Assembly (NCBI GenBank): GCA_003427395.1
Contig: BFEA01000355.1
Span: forward strand, 635,178 to 660,095
Length of the DNA stretch: 24,918 nt
Source of the DNA: Chara braunii
Taxonomy: Eukaryota; Streptophyta; Charophyceae; Charales; Characeae
Direction of reading: 5' to 3'
Shown: piece after piece, positions 10,218-19,031 of the stretch
Position numbering within the stretch: the first letter of the stretch is position 1
How the letters are laid out: each line of letters begins with the position of its first letter
The notes under the pieces: generated by a model
What the model saw: the letters and a program-made list of their open reading frames with translations, nothing else
The model's database searches: none
Told to the model about the DNA's origin: nothing
Translations under genes and position numbers: made by a program

Positions 10218-10800
10218 AAAGACAGGACGACAGATGCAAACAGACGAGGGTGGACGGACAGACAGATAAATGAGGTACAGACGGATATACATGACGAGCC
10301 AAGCCAAATGGGCAAGGACCAACACAGGCATTCTAAAGGGACACTGAAAAGCAAGCAAACCAAAAGACATAGTTGGACTGACGATCCGGCAATCACAGTC
10401 GGACCTATGACACAGTCGGACAAATGAACCGGCAGACACAAACGCAGACATACACACACATAGAGGTACAACGAAGAAGCAATAACAGACAAAAATACAG
10501 ACAGTAATGAACAGACCAACGACGACAATCGGGTACAACCAGACAGACAAACAACAGAAGATAAGCACGCTGGCAGACAACTACAGTGAGAAATAGAGAT
10601 AGGAACAGACACGGGGAAAGGCAGACTAATAGACAGTGATAGACAGACGAAACAAACAGAGGACAGACATGCAGATATGCATGGTGGGCCTGACACAGGC
10701 TAACTGACTGAGGCAGGGAGGTAAGGCCGACAGATTGCAACAGACAGACAAAATGATAACAGTCAAACCAACAAGATGCAGACAGACAGACCCAACTAAC
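10218..10800. repeat. GACA-rich degenerate repeat block 1
   Basis: CAGACAGA- and ACAGACAA-type words dominate about 580 bases without a fixed period. On the minus strand this gives Cys/Val/Leu/Ser-rich frames of up to 160 codons in all three frames at once, which marks them as compositional rather than coding. Confidence 0.8.
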
Positions 10801-11290
10801 GGGTAGAAATTGGGCAAGCAGACCAGCGATCAACAAAATTATACATCAAGCGGCGGCACCCCGCCATTCTTTCATTCTGTGGGAGGTCATGCGAAAGCGC
10901 TGCCAGGGCAACTTGTGCAAAGTGATCTGCAGACGCCCGAAGATGAAGTGGGTATAGAGGAAGGCGGAGCAACCAAAGCTGCAAATAGTGCTAAGGTTTA
11001 AGGACAACCATAGTTGCATTGGGACATGTATGCGGGTACGGTGAGTGTGTGTGTGGGCACGAGGGATATCAAGGGGGATCCCGTGGCAAGTGCATGTAAA
11101 TAAGAATGAGGGTACGGTGATGTGGGGTGGAGATAAGGGTGCAAAGGCGCCATAATTATTTATAGCAAGCTTGTATCTGAGTTCTGGAATATCTCAGAGC
11201 CCTATGTAGGCGCCTGGCGCCGGTGTATCTTGCCATCTGTCTACATGCATGCGAAGAAAGAAGGACAGGGAGTCTGATTGCATTGTTGAT
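10801..11290. other. No recognisable gene
   Basis: The word GGGTACGGTGA occurs at about 11036 and 11112. GGCGCCTGGCGCC lies near 11208. Nothing coding is recognised. Confidence 0.45.
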
Positions 11291-11393
11291 TGATATTATT
11301 GACGTTATTGATGTTATTATTAATAATATTATCATTAATATTATTATTATTACCATTATTAATATTTTTGTTATTATTGTTCTTATTATTATT
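11291..11393. repeat. Degenerate TTA/AT-rich tract
   Basis: Interrupted TTATTA units with GAC, CAT and TTT interruptions. It precedes GACA block 2 much as the 9943 tract precedes block 1. Confidence 0.85.
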
Positions 11394-11542
11394 GGAACAA
11401 TTTCGAGTACTCGACCCTACATCTGCTGCTTGCCATATGCGAGAGTGAGAACGTTTTGTGCCAGTCATGACCCCCATGTTGTGGCCTCGGTTGTACAGAG
11501 AAAAAGACCGTGCCCTGTTTTTAATGAGAAAAGAAGGAAGAT

Positions 11543-11851
11543 ACAGGCAGGCGCAGACAGACAAACAGGCCATCTGGCAGGCACAGACATACATACATAA
11601 CAGATAGAAACAAACAGGCAAAGACCAGCACGAACAAGAAAATAGACACACCAGACAGGTGAAAATAGACAGACGAATACAGACAGGTGGACAACGAATG
11701 AACAAACTGAACAAAACATTCGGACAGTCTTAGACAGACCGACTGACTGAGAGCGACAGACGGACTGATAGACAAACACAGACAGACGCAAGACAGACAC
11801 ACTCACGGATAAGGGCAGACAAACAAATAGACAAGGGAAGACAGGTGGACA
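11543..11851. repeat. GACA-rich degenerate repeat block 2
   Basis: It has the same word family as block 1 (ACAGACAGACAAAC-like). It lies about 150 bases after the AT-rich tract and may be part of an old duplication with block 1. The minus-strand frames are compositional. Confidence 0.8.
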
Positions 11852-12640
11852 GCCAGAGAGAGAGAGCGAGAGAGTGAAAGCCGTACCAGGTCGCGGGTGA
11901 CTGTTGTCACAGCAGCTGTACGACTAGTCCTTCAAGGTACAACATTTCCTTTTGTTAACTGTATCAGGTTGGAAAAAGAAGGCTTGTCCACTTTTATTGC
12001 ATCACTAATATTTAACTAATATAGATATTGATTTTATTTTCGTTATTATTATTATCATTATGATTATTATTAATTTTATTATTATTATTATTATCATTGT
12101 TATTATTACTTCGATAATCGGTGACCCCGCAAGTCTCGTGTCCGCCCTAAGTGAAGGTGGGTCTGAGTATCCACGACAGGGGCCTTATCACGACACGCTC
12201 CGATGCGGGCCTCAGGCAGTTGCTGCTGGCTAGTTGACTGGAGTGCAGCAGTGTTACCGCATCCGCATGTGAGCATTAAGCGATCGTGGTCGGTGGCGGA
12301 ACCACTGATAGGCTATGGCCAAGCATGCAGAGCCGCAACCATGCACCCACAGGGCTTGCAGGCATATGCTCGGAACAACTAGCATGTGTCCGCATGATCT
12401 GCAGGCAGGACGACAGTCACATATACACGCACATAACCTAAGAAACGCATATGCCGGACAAGCGAGCGGGTTGCTATGCCCAGGGCGGTGTGACGAAAGC
12501 AAAGAGGGAGAAAAAAGTAAAAGTGGGGAAAAGATCCCCAATAGGTAATGCATCAGTGAGACGTTTTCACTTGCTTGTTCCGTGAAAGGTCAATCACAAT
12601 ATTTAACAAAGTGTTGGATTTCTCGGTATTATCACTACCT
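11852..12640. other. No recognisable gene; contains an interrupted TTA tract
   Basis: An interrupted TTA tract lies at 12043-12109. The rest is of mixed composition with frames under 100 codons. I see no domains. Confidence 0.5.
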
Positions 12641-12770
12641 TAATTATTTTTATTTCCATTACTACTATTATTATTGTGACTATTATTCCTATTATTATTA
12701 TTATTGATCGATACTATGAGTAATTATCATCAACATTCCTATTATTATCTTAGTATCAATATTACTTCAC

Positions 12771-12808
<38 letters not shown>

Positions 12809-12835
12809 GTATTGTTATTGTTATTATTATTGTTA
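12641..12835. repeat. TTA-rich tract and (TTA)n microsatellite
   Basis: A degenerate tract (12641-12705) is followed by a purer array (12771-12808) that grades into TTG/TTA units. Confidence 0.9.
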
Positions 12836-13410
12836 TTTCTCGGTTGCTTTTGTTGCCAATTTTGAAACATCACAAGTGAGAAAAGGGCCGAAGAGTGAGG
12901 AAAGAAAGGGGTACTGGAAAGGAGAAAGACGTTGTCACTACATGCTGACGCTTGCCTCCTCCATCCTTCCCCTATCTTTGTTTTGAGTTGATCCTCTCCA
13001 AGTACCTATCTCTTTGACTATGATTGGATGATGGCATGTTTTGCTAAGGCAATACTGACCCCTGCTAACCTTAGGTACCGACAATTAGTTGCATAGTCCA
13101 TACATCTCCAAGTACAGAGCGATTGCGGGAGCTCTGCCGGAGTTCAGGAGAAACTCTGGGGGCAGGGAACCATGAGGTACGCATCACCTGACCCTTGTCC
13201 ATATACCCTTATAGGCTACGCCTTTCTATTGGACTGCCTGCATGACTTGTGATATACCATTTTATGTTTTTTTCAGGACTAAGGTCAATAGAAGGGGATG
13301 TGAATATATGAATGAAGTAAGAATCATGCCTGGTGGAAGGAAAAGAACAAAAAGTAACCAAGGAGGAACTTAGGTTGTTTAGGCTTGAAAAACAAAAGTA
13401 GGGCGATAGA
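12836..13410. other. No recognisable gene
   Basis: No open frame of 60 codons or more and no clear repeat is seen. It borders the tandem array that begins at 13411. Confidence 0.5.
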
Positions 13411-14010
13411 GGCTCATGTGTGAGCCGTCGTACTACTTATGTATGCGCTGACTTGACTAAAGGTTGACAATTAGGTACTCATGTGTGAGTCACCTTGCTC
13501 TCTGCCTGTCCGACTGTCGTTGTGACGGGAAGGGGGTCCTAATGATAATCTATGAACTAATCTAAGTACTCTCTACCTGAGCGACTGTCGTCGTGAAGNG
13601 GCGAGGGTACAAACAACTACTTATAAACTAATCTAAGTACGCTCTACCGGATCGGCTGTCGTCGTAATGNGGCGAGGGTACAAACAAAATACTTATAAAC
13701 CAATCTAAGTACTCTCTACCGGATCGGGTGTCGTCGTGATGGGACGAGGGTACAAACAAAATACTTATAAACCAATCTAAGTACTCTCTACCTGAGCGGC
13801 TGTCGTCGTGACGGGAGGAGGGTTCTGACACTAACTATGAGCTAACTTAGGCACTCATGTGTGAGTTGCCTCACTACCTTACCAGATCGGCTGTCGTCAT
13901 GACAGTAAGGGATATCTAANATTAACTTATGAAGTAAACTAGGTACTCATGTGTGAGTTACCTTACCATCTACCGGATCGACTGTCGTCGTGACAGGAAG
14001 AGGGGTCTGA
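13411..14010. repeat. Tandem array with 71/72- and 91-base units
   Basis: The core word CTGTCGT recurs at 13514, 13585, 13656, 13728 (as GTGTCGT), 13800, 13891 and 13982. This gives spacings of 71, 71, 72, 72, 91 and 91 bases. The longer units carry an extra segment with an ACTCA-TGTG-TGAGT hairpin that the short units lack. Flanking words such as TCTACCGGATCG and AAACTAATCTAAG repeat with few changes. N positions at 13599, 13670 and 13920 show that assembly was difficult here. Confidence 0.9.
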
Positions 14011-14810
14011 CTTTTACAAAATAATAAGGAAGGCTCCAGGGAGGGTCGTCCTCTTCACACGCTCGAGTCTAAGGATGGCTAACAATCTGCAAAGAGTAGG
14101 AAATCAGATTTCTACTCTTCCTCTTCTGATAGTTCGACCACCAAACCGGTAATAGAGAGGTTTCTGTAGGAGTCGTCCTATTACTTATTTAACGCCTGGA
14201 CTACTCATTACCCAAGGAAAGTAGTAGAGGGGCCTCTGTTGCGGTCTGTCTTTTACCTACTTGATTCTGTACTAACTCGCTAAGAGGGTACTCCTGTAGG
14301 GATACCCTGAATACTAGTCTTCTGTCCAAACTAACCTGGTCGGTCAGCTTCAGAAGAGGCAACATGATACCCTTATTAAGATTATCCTAAATGCTCTCAT
14401 GAAGAGGACCTTGTCACGTGATAGTAGGAGACTCTTGTGCGGGTCGCCTATTATTCACGCAGACCATTATTAACCTCAAGAAAGGGATTGACATCCAGAT
14501 CTTTCGGGAGTCTACCTAAAGTAAGTAGTAGGGTGCTTCTGTATGAGCCTCAACTATTTGTTGTAGGAAGGGTACTCATGTGTGAGCTGTCCTGCTACTC
14601 TGAACAGATCTTATGTATACATTGAGTGAGACTAAACATAGAGTCAGTTACTCATGAGTGACTTACTCGACTGTCTGCTTTGACTAACCGATTGCTTGGT
14701 ATTGATCAAGTAACAAAAGATTCATGTCTGAATCGATCTACTACTTGAGTATGTCAGGACAAATTGAAGAGAAAGGAAATAACGATGCTCCTGTTGGAGC
14801 AAGGTCTTCA
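14011..14810. repeat. Diverged continuation of the array, with TGTN-loop hairpins
   Basis: Units of about 60-100 bases keep the order hairpin, then a GTCGTCCTACTAC-like word. Clear hairpins are 14285-14308 (AGGGTA with TACCCT, plus three inner pairs, loop TGTA), 14430-14445 (loop TGTG), 14650-14659 (palindrome ACTCATGAGT), 14719-14734 (GATTCA with TGAATC, loop TGTC) and 14786-14801 (TGCTCC with GGAGCA, loop TGTT). Stem sequences differ but pair. Confidence 0.65.
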
Positions 14811-15201
14811 CGCATCCGGAAAGGGAACAAGGAAAGAAGATAGGACCGCGAAAGAAAGAAGTTTAAGAATCACCTCGCAGTCCATAGTTGTCCATAGCTT
14901 TCGGATGAAAGACCATGACTATGAATGAGTTATATCTCGTCTACATAAGCGCCAAACGGTGCGCTTGTTTCCGAGAGAGAAAATGCAAGGACTAAGAGTA
15001 GGGAAAATATGAGTTTCCCTAAAGACGCTTTAGGACACAGGCATGAGACTCCTTGAGTGAAAGGAGAGAGTGACAGACGACTTAGGGTAGGGTTGTGAGA
15101 GTAAAACTAGGGATTAGACTTGGGATGTCGATCCTAAAGCTCACTACCCATGTCTAGGGGTTCGACCCTTAGATATCAATATGTGGGAAATCGAGTGGGG
15201 G
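14811..15201. other. No gene; three further hairpins
   Basis: Perfect or near-perfect stems occur at 14947-14966 (AAGCGCC with GGTGCGCTT, one bulge), 15018-15034 (CCTAAAG with CTTTAGG) and 15153-15173 (eight pairs including one G-T, loop TTCGA). The last looks like a tRNA T-arm, with GGTTCGACCC close to a B-box. No cloverleaf can be drawn around it. Confidence 0.5.
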
Positions 15202-15290
15202 TGTTGAATCTTTGTTGACCTGTGTGTGCGCAGGTCCCCGTTTATCTACTGCGTTTCAAGGAAGAGGTTCTACAGAAAGGACCCAAATTT

Positions 15291-15310
15291 CTGTTATCTC
15301 TCGATAACAG
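15291..15310 (+). other. Conserved LTR hairpin TTATC/GATAA
   Basis: CTGTTATC and GATAACAG form a perfect 8-pair stem with loop TCTC. The opposite LTR keeps TGTTATC and GATAACA with a 3-base loop at 23758-23774, followed by the same GGTC-GTTG words. Confidence 0.75.
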
Positions 15311-15987
15311 GTCGGTTGTTACCGATTCAACTTTTTTCCTTTGACTTGATACCCACCTCTAAAGTCAAACCCTGTGGTCAGTAAAACTGTCACTTGTGGT
15401 CATTGCCTAAATGGTCCTAAGTCACTCTCAAGGGTCCTTTGAAGAAATGTGAGGGGGCTGGGCTTACGTCTCAGGAAAGATAAGGCTGTCTTACATGGTT
15501 TGGGAAGTGAGAGACAAGGTCAATGGTTGATGATTGACTCCGTTAGTGCATGGCATGTGAACTGTCTTTGCATTGTTCTGTGCAGGTCTGACTTGTGCGT
15601 GATTTTGGATTGAACTGGACCTGGTCTGTTGAAGAGTCTCGGACACACAACACTTGTGAAAATGGGGAGGGTTTTCGGCGGTAATACTTTCATATTCATC
15701 ATATGTCCAACTTAACTTCTATACTATTCTGATGTTCAGTTAAGTCATAACTTGTTAAGAAAGATAGGACACTCTTTGGTAGAAAGACAGTTTGATTGAT
15801 ATTTGTCAAGGAAATAATACATTACGCAACAGCGGGGATAAACTGTCTTTTAAAAAGTTCGACCTGGTTATCTAACGGGTCATTTCTGGGCGTCTTACCG
15901 CGCGTACCCCATCTTATGCTACAACGATCGAGCAAACGCCCTCGGTCGAACTTCCTCTACAAAGGCATGTAAAAACCTTCGCATGTG

Positions 15988-16074
15988 GGCCGGTAGCTCA
16001 GTAGGGATACACCTACCTGAGGGTGGTGACAGCCCCTCAGGTAGAGGTAAGTTGTACCTCGGAACGTCCTGGCC
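15988..16074 (+). ncRNA. tRNA-like structured module in the 5' LTR
   Basis: TAGCTCAGTAG (15994-16004) fits the polymerase III A-box. CTACCTGAGGG (16013-16023) pairs perfectly with CCCTCAGGTAG (16034-16044) across loop TGGTGACAGC. GAGGTA (16044-16049) pairs with TACCTC (16055-16060). GGCCGG (15988-15993) can close with CTGGCC (16069-16074), which gives an 87-base, tRNA-sized fold. The T-loop TTCGA motif is absent, so this is not a normal tRNA. The minus-strand LTR holds a second copy with compensatory changes. A role in priming, packaging or polymerase III transcription is only inferred. Confidence 0.6.
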
Positions 16075-16215
16075 TGTCGCAGAGCGTCGTGAGAGGTATA
16101 GCTCGCGCGCACAGTCGGAGTGGTGACCGGTTTTTCTTCAAGGAATAAATCCCGCGTGACACGACCGTGAGGTTCAGCGCTCCCATCGGGGTGCCAGACC
16201 GCCGCGCCCGACAGG

Positions 16216-16233
16216 TGGTGCCGTTACCGGGGA
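16216..16233 (+). other. Primer binding site, tRNA-Asp-like
   Basis: TGGTGCCGTTACCGGGGA differs at two positions from the complement of the 3' end of plant tRNA-Asp as I know it. It lies two bases after the LTR end, as expected for minus-strand priming. The two differences are C to T and G to A changes, which fits methylation-linked decay. Confidence 0.8.
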
Positions 16234-16334
16234 CCTTCGGTTGCCTGCCGGGGTTCTATGTGAACGGATCCATACGAGTTCTGATCTATAGGTAACTAAG
16301 CTTCTGTGATATTCTTTTAAGTAAAATCTTAGCA

Positions 16335-16553
16335 ATGCCTCGCGGGCCTGAAGCTGGAAAGGGAAGAGGTGGACGACAGGGGAAGGCGACGGAAAGGCCG
16401 ATTGATTTGACAAAGGAAAGAGAAGAGCGAGAGGAAGAAGAGGAAGAAGAGGAAGAAGAGGAAAAAATGAGAAGGGTCGCGTCTACTCAGGCATCGAGAG
16501 GATTTCCGCGAACGCACGCCATCTCGTGGAAAAATGGCTTACTACTCTTATAA
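16335..16553 (+). CDS. Small acidic ORF in the retroelement leader
   Basis: There are 72 codons from the first ATG after the primer site. The N-terminus is basic and Gly-rich (MPRGPEAGKGRGG), and a run of Glu encoded by GAA/GAG units follows. Function is unknown. The GAA/GAG run is slippage-prone. After about 16471 the next frame reads more like a natural continuation (REDFRERTPSRGK), so the ORF may be shifted into the proline-rich frame that follows. It could be the first exon of a spliced product. Confidence 0.45.
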   Translation: MPRGPEAGKGRGGRQGKATERPIDLTKEREEREEEEEEEEEEEKMRRVASTQASRGFPRTHAISWKNGLLLL

Positions 16554-16854
16554 ATACGAGCAGCATTATGACGCCCCGCCTTCCCGATTTGAACGACCTT
16601 CCTCTTGACCTTACTCTATGACATATCCCTCACCATCCTCTTCCTTGGCACGCCGTCAACAACAACTGGCAGTGGTTCCACAACCACCTCGGCCTGCTCT
16701 TCCACCTCCGCCGCCATATGTACCTGATCCGCCAGTAGTATCCCATAATGTGCCAAGAAACCATAGGTTGTGTGTTACCATGACACTGTTCTTCCTATGC
16801 CAGATTGAAATATGCTGCTTAATTTCATACCTGATGTATGAGGGGGTTATCTGA
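16534..16854 (+). pseudogene. Proline-rich ORF with an internal TGA
   Basis: The frame opens with ATG at 16534 (MAYYSYKYEQHYD). It meets TGA at 16606-16608 and continues open to 16854. The part after the stop is Ser/Gln-rich and then Pro-rich, with PPPPPYVPDPP at about 16700-16735. That contains a PPxY-like motif of the kind retroviral Gag proteins use to recruit ubiquitin ligases. Beyond AACCATAG at about 16765, a GTTGTG donor-like word occurs and the translation turns hydrophobic, so the coding part may end there. The TGA could be a decayed CGA. Confidence 0.4.
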
Positions 16855-17192
16855 GAAAAAGTTTTATCTCATTACTTAATAGAGATGGTAATCGAGGAAA
16901 ACCATTTAAGTGGGTAAGGGAGACGGTGTTTAGAATAGGGATGTGAAGTTTGGACTCTTGTGACCCTTACCTAAGACCGGTATAAGACTAGGCTAATGAG
17001 TCTAGGTGTGTACCTGGGGAATATAGGAAGGAAAATCCAGTAAAATGACTCCTTATTAATAGAAGAGAAAGATGGATTACTCCGTAGTAAGGGCACCAGA
17101 AGTTAATAACTAAGACGGTACGTTAATTGATCGCTCCTATCTTGTCATTTGTGAAAACAGGTCATAAAAGGGGTGGTCCGGATTCAATCAAG
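16855..17192. other. Retroelement spacer or intron
   Basis: No open frame is recognised. A TTGTCATTTGTGAAAACAG word just before 17161 could be a splice acceptor leading to the ATG at 17193. Confidence 0.4.
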
Positions 17193-17930
17193 ATGCCTTA
17201 CGCAGAGCAAGTTTCCAGGGTCGAAGCACCAGTTAGAAACGATAATGGTATAGGAATGACACTGCCAAAAGGAAAAAGCAGAGCGGAACTTGGCGAATTA
17301 TGGTGGGGCCGCTCGTTAGGAAACGAGACATTTATGTGGGTAGAAACAAGTTGGAGTTCAGTGGAGGGATGGCGTAGTGTGAGGGTCACCCTCTACCTGA
17401 CTACCCGTCTCTGGAATGATTATGAATCGAACCACGATCAAGGAGAAGAAGAATATATGATGCTACTTACAACAAGGGCAGAGGCGACGCTCAACATCTG
17501 GAGCCGGGAAGGTCCATGGAGGGACATAAGAGGAGTTATAAAGGAAATCAAAATGCTTCCGGCCAAAGATTTTACTCTTTTAATTCGTTACCTTAAAACC
17601 ACGCTCCCAGATTTCATTTTCAATGAGGTGTTTTTTGGTCAGGGAAGAGTGGAGATGGCCACTGAAGCAGCACTGAAAGTACCTAATAGAGGATATGATT
17701 TCTGCACCCCGCATATGATTTACTACCTTTACCTGGAAATGAGCTCCGAGCTCACCAGGAGTGATTTTAGCAACATACTGCCCATCGTAAACACATACGC
17801 TAGAGTCTATTTTATGGAAGAAAGATTTGGGTACTGGGAGAAATCGAAAGAGAAAGTTCGCTCCAGGATCTGCATGAATGGTATTCCTATCATGTTTGGG
17901 TTAGTCTATAACTTCTGGTCTGGGGACTGA
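17193..17930 (+). CDS. Unknown pre-gag ORF, copy 1
   Basis: There are 245 codons from ATG 17193. This start is preferred over 17127 because the sequence around it (CAAGATG, then a MPYA-like start) matches the position in copy 2. Anchors shared with copy 2, in order: MTLPKG (residue 22), WWG (37-39), F-x-WVE (47-51), LYL, LW, LPDFIFNE (138-145), YYLYLEM (about 177), DF, MFG and W-x-GD at the C-terminus. The protein is rich in Trp, aromatic and charged residues, with no signal peptide or membrane span. It matches no family I recognise. Its stop TGA falls where copy 2 has a Trp codon, and the frame then stays open for 15 more codons. Confidence 0.7.
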   Translation: MPYAEQVSRVEAPVRNDNGIGMTLPKGKSRAELGELWWGRSLGNETFMWVETSWSSVEGWRSVRVTLYLTTRLWNDYESNHDQGEEEYMMLLTTRAEATLNIWSREGPWRDIRGVIKEIKMLPAKDFTLLIRYLKTTLPDFIFNEVFFGQGRVEMATEAALKVPNRGYDFCTPHMIYYLYLEMSSELTRSDFSNILPIVNTYARVYFMEERFGYWEKSKEKVRSRICMNGIPIMFGLVYNFWSGD

Positions 17931-18254
17931 GTGACGAAAGATGAAATGGAAAAAGAAGAGAGAGGGTTTATATTCTAAATAAGATGGAACACTGAGACGT
18001 GAGTGGCGAGAAGGGAAAAGGGAGGTGAAGGAAGACGTTGCTTGCTTGAACTTGAAGGGAGAAAAGAGTGGGATGAAGGAGGAAAAAAGATGTAATGAGA
18101 GGGCAGAGGAAAATCTCCTGAGTAGGATTAAGAAAAAGGGGAGAAAATTTAAAATAAGGGGGTATGTCATCACAAAGTACGACTTACGCATTAGTATTGT
18201 GTGTATTTTGCCTCTTTCTTCTTCACTACATAGGCCGCCAGAAAATCACTCAAG
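17931..18254. other. Spacer between the two paralogous ORFs
   Basis: The segment is purine-rich up to about 18170. A strong pyrimidine tract then ends in CTACATAG just before 18233, a good splice-acceptor pattern about 20 bases upstream of the ATG at 18255. This suggests that copy 2 was expressed from a spliced RNA. Confidence 0.45.
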
Positions 18255-19031
18255 ATGTCGTACGCTACTCAAGGAATTGGGATTGAGCTGCTCATCTGTA
18301 CCAGGTTGGGCTGAAGGATGTCGTTGCCCCAGGGGCTAAGCATGAGAGAGGAGGAGATCACCTCGTGGTGGGGAGCCCCGATTGGGTCAAAAACATTTGT
18401 ATGGGTAGAAGTTGGACACACCCCGAACCGAGAGAGTATAATAGTTCGAGCAATCCTATACCTCTCGTCGGATTTATGGAGGATGCACGGAGTGTACTTG
18501 GCGATAGGACATAGTGAACCATTATCCAAGTATCTCCTGACTACAGAAGCGATCATCGAGGACAAGATTAAAGAGGAAAGGTGGGGGGAATTCCGACCGA
18601 TTATACCCATGATAGAAGCAAGATGGGCGTCGGACTTTGTCTACCCCACCCACTACGTAAAGGCTACCCTGCCGGACTTCATCATTAATGAAATCTTTTA
18701 CAACCATGCTAATGTAGAACAAGCGGCCCTGGCTGCCGTAGCCGTGCCTCTGGGGAGATGCGAATGTTTTACGCCCCAAGTTCTTTATTGCCTGTATTTA
18801 GAGATGGGACCAGATTTGGTCGACAAAGATTTTGAGAAAGTCCTGTCTACGGTAGATGCGTATGTTCGTGTTCACCGTATGAAACCAATGCAAACTTACT
18901 GGAAGAAGCTTAAGGCCGAAATGAAGATCAAGGTTTGCATTTTTGATATACTTATAATGTTCGGAATGGGGTATGATTCCTGGACGGGGGATTGGTTGAC
19001 TGCAAAAGAAATTGGAAGGGTAGATTGGTGA
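18255..19031 (+). pseudogene. Unknown pre-gag ORF, copy 2 (in-frame TGA near start)
   Basis: An ATG at 18255 matches the start of copy 1 (CAAGATG, then MSYA). Codon 20 is TGA at 18312-18314, and the frame is open again from ATG 18318 to 19031 (237 codons). The distance from first ATG to second Met (21 codons) is the same in both copies, so the stop is a point change and not an indel. The anchors are kept: MSLPQG, WWG, F-x-WVE, LYL, LW, LPDFIINE, YCLYLEM, DF, MFG and WTGD, then an 11-residue tail that copy 1 lacks. By eye about 30% of residues match copy 1. The DNA offset between copies is exactly 1062 bases at both Met positions. A product could still start at 18318. Function is unknown. Confidence 0.65.

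Larger units (their letters stand above)
15202..16213 (+). repeat. 5' long terminal repeat
   Basis: The right end is placed at CGACA (16209-16213), two bases before the primer site. The left end is placed at TGTTGAATC because TG...CA ends are the rule. The left end is less certain. Homology with the minus-strand LTR at 22375-23870 supports the unit: shared blocks include TTGACCT with CAGGTC (15215 on), GATAACAGGTC (15303), ACCGCGCGTACCCC (15897), the tRNA-like module (15988-16074), GAGAGGTAT (16090) and the CGACA end. No TATA box is clear upstream of the module. Confidence 0.7.

Noticed and set aside
10170-10836. Cys/Val/Leu/Ser-rich minus-strand frames up to 160 codons
   Set aside because: The GACA-rich repeat opens all three frames at once. 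No signal of a true protein is seen.
11241-11806. 157- and 113-codon minus-strand frames
   Set aside because: Same GACA and TTA composition as block 1.
13411-14010. CRISPR-like regular repeats
   Set aside because: The units are contiguous and similar throughout, without unique spacers or cas genes, and the genome appears eukaryotic.
15100-15180. tRNA gene suggested by GGGGTTCGACCC
   Set aside because: A T-arm-like hairpin is present (15153-15173), but no A-box, anticodon arm or acceptor stem fits around it.
15202-16213. Hammerhead ribozyme in the LTR, as in plant retrozymes
   Set aside because: I looked for CTGANGA with a matching GAAA core and found no arrangement that folds as a hammerhead.
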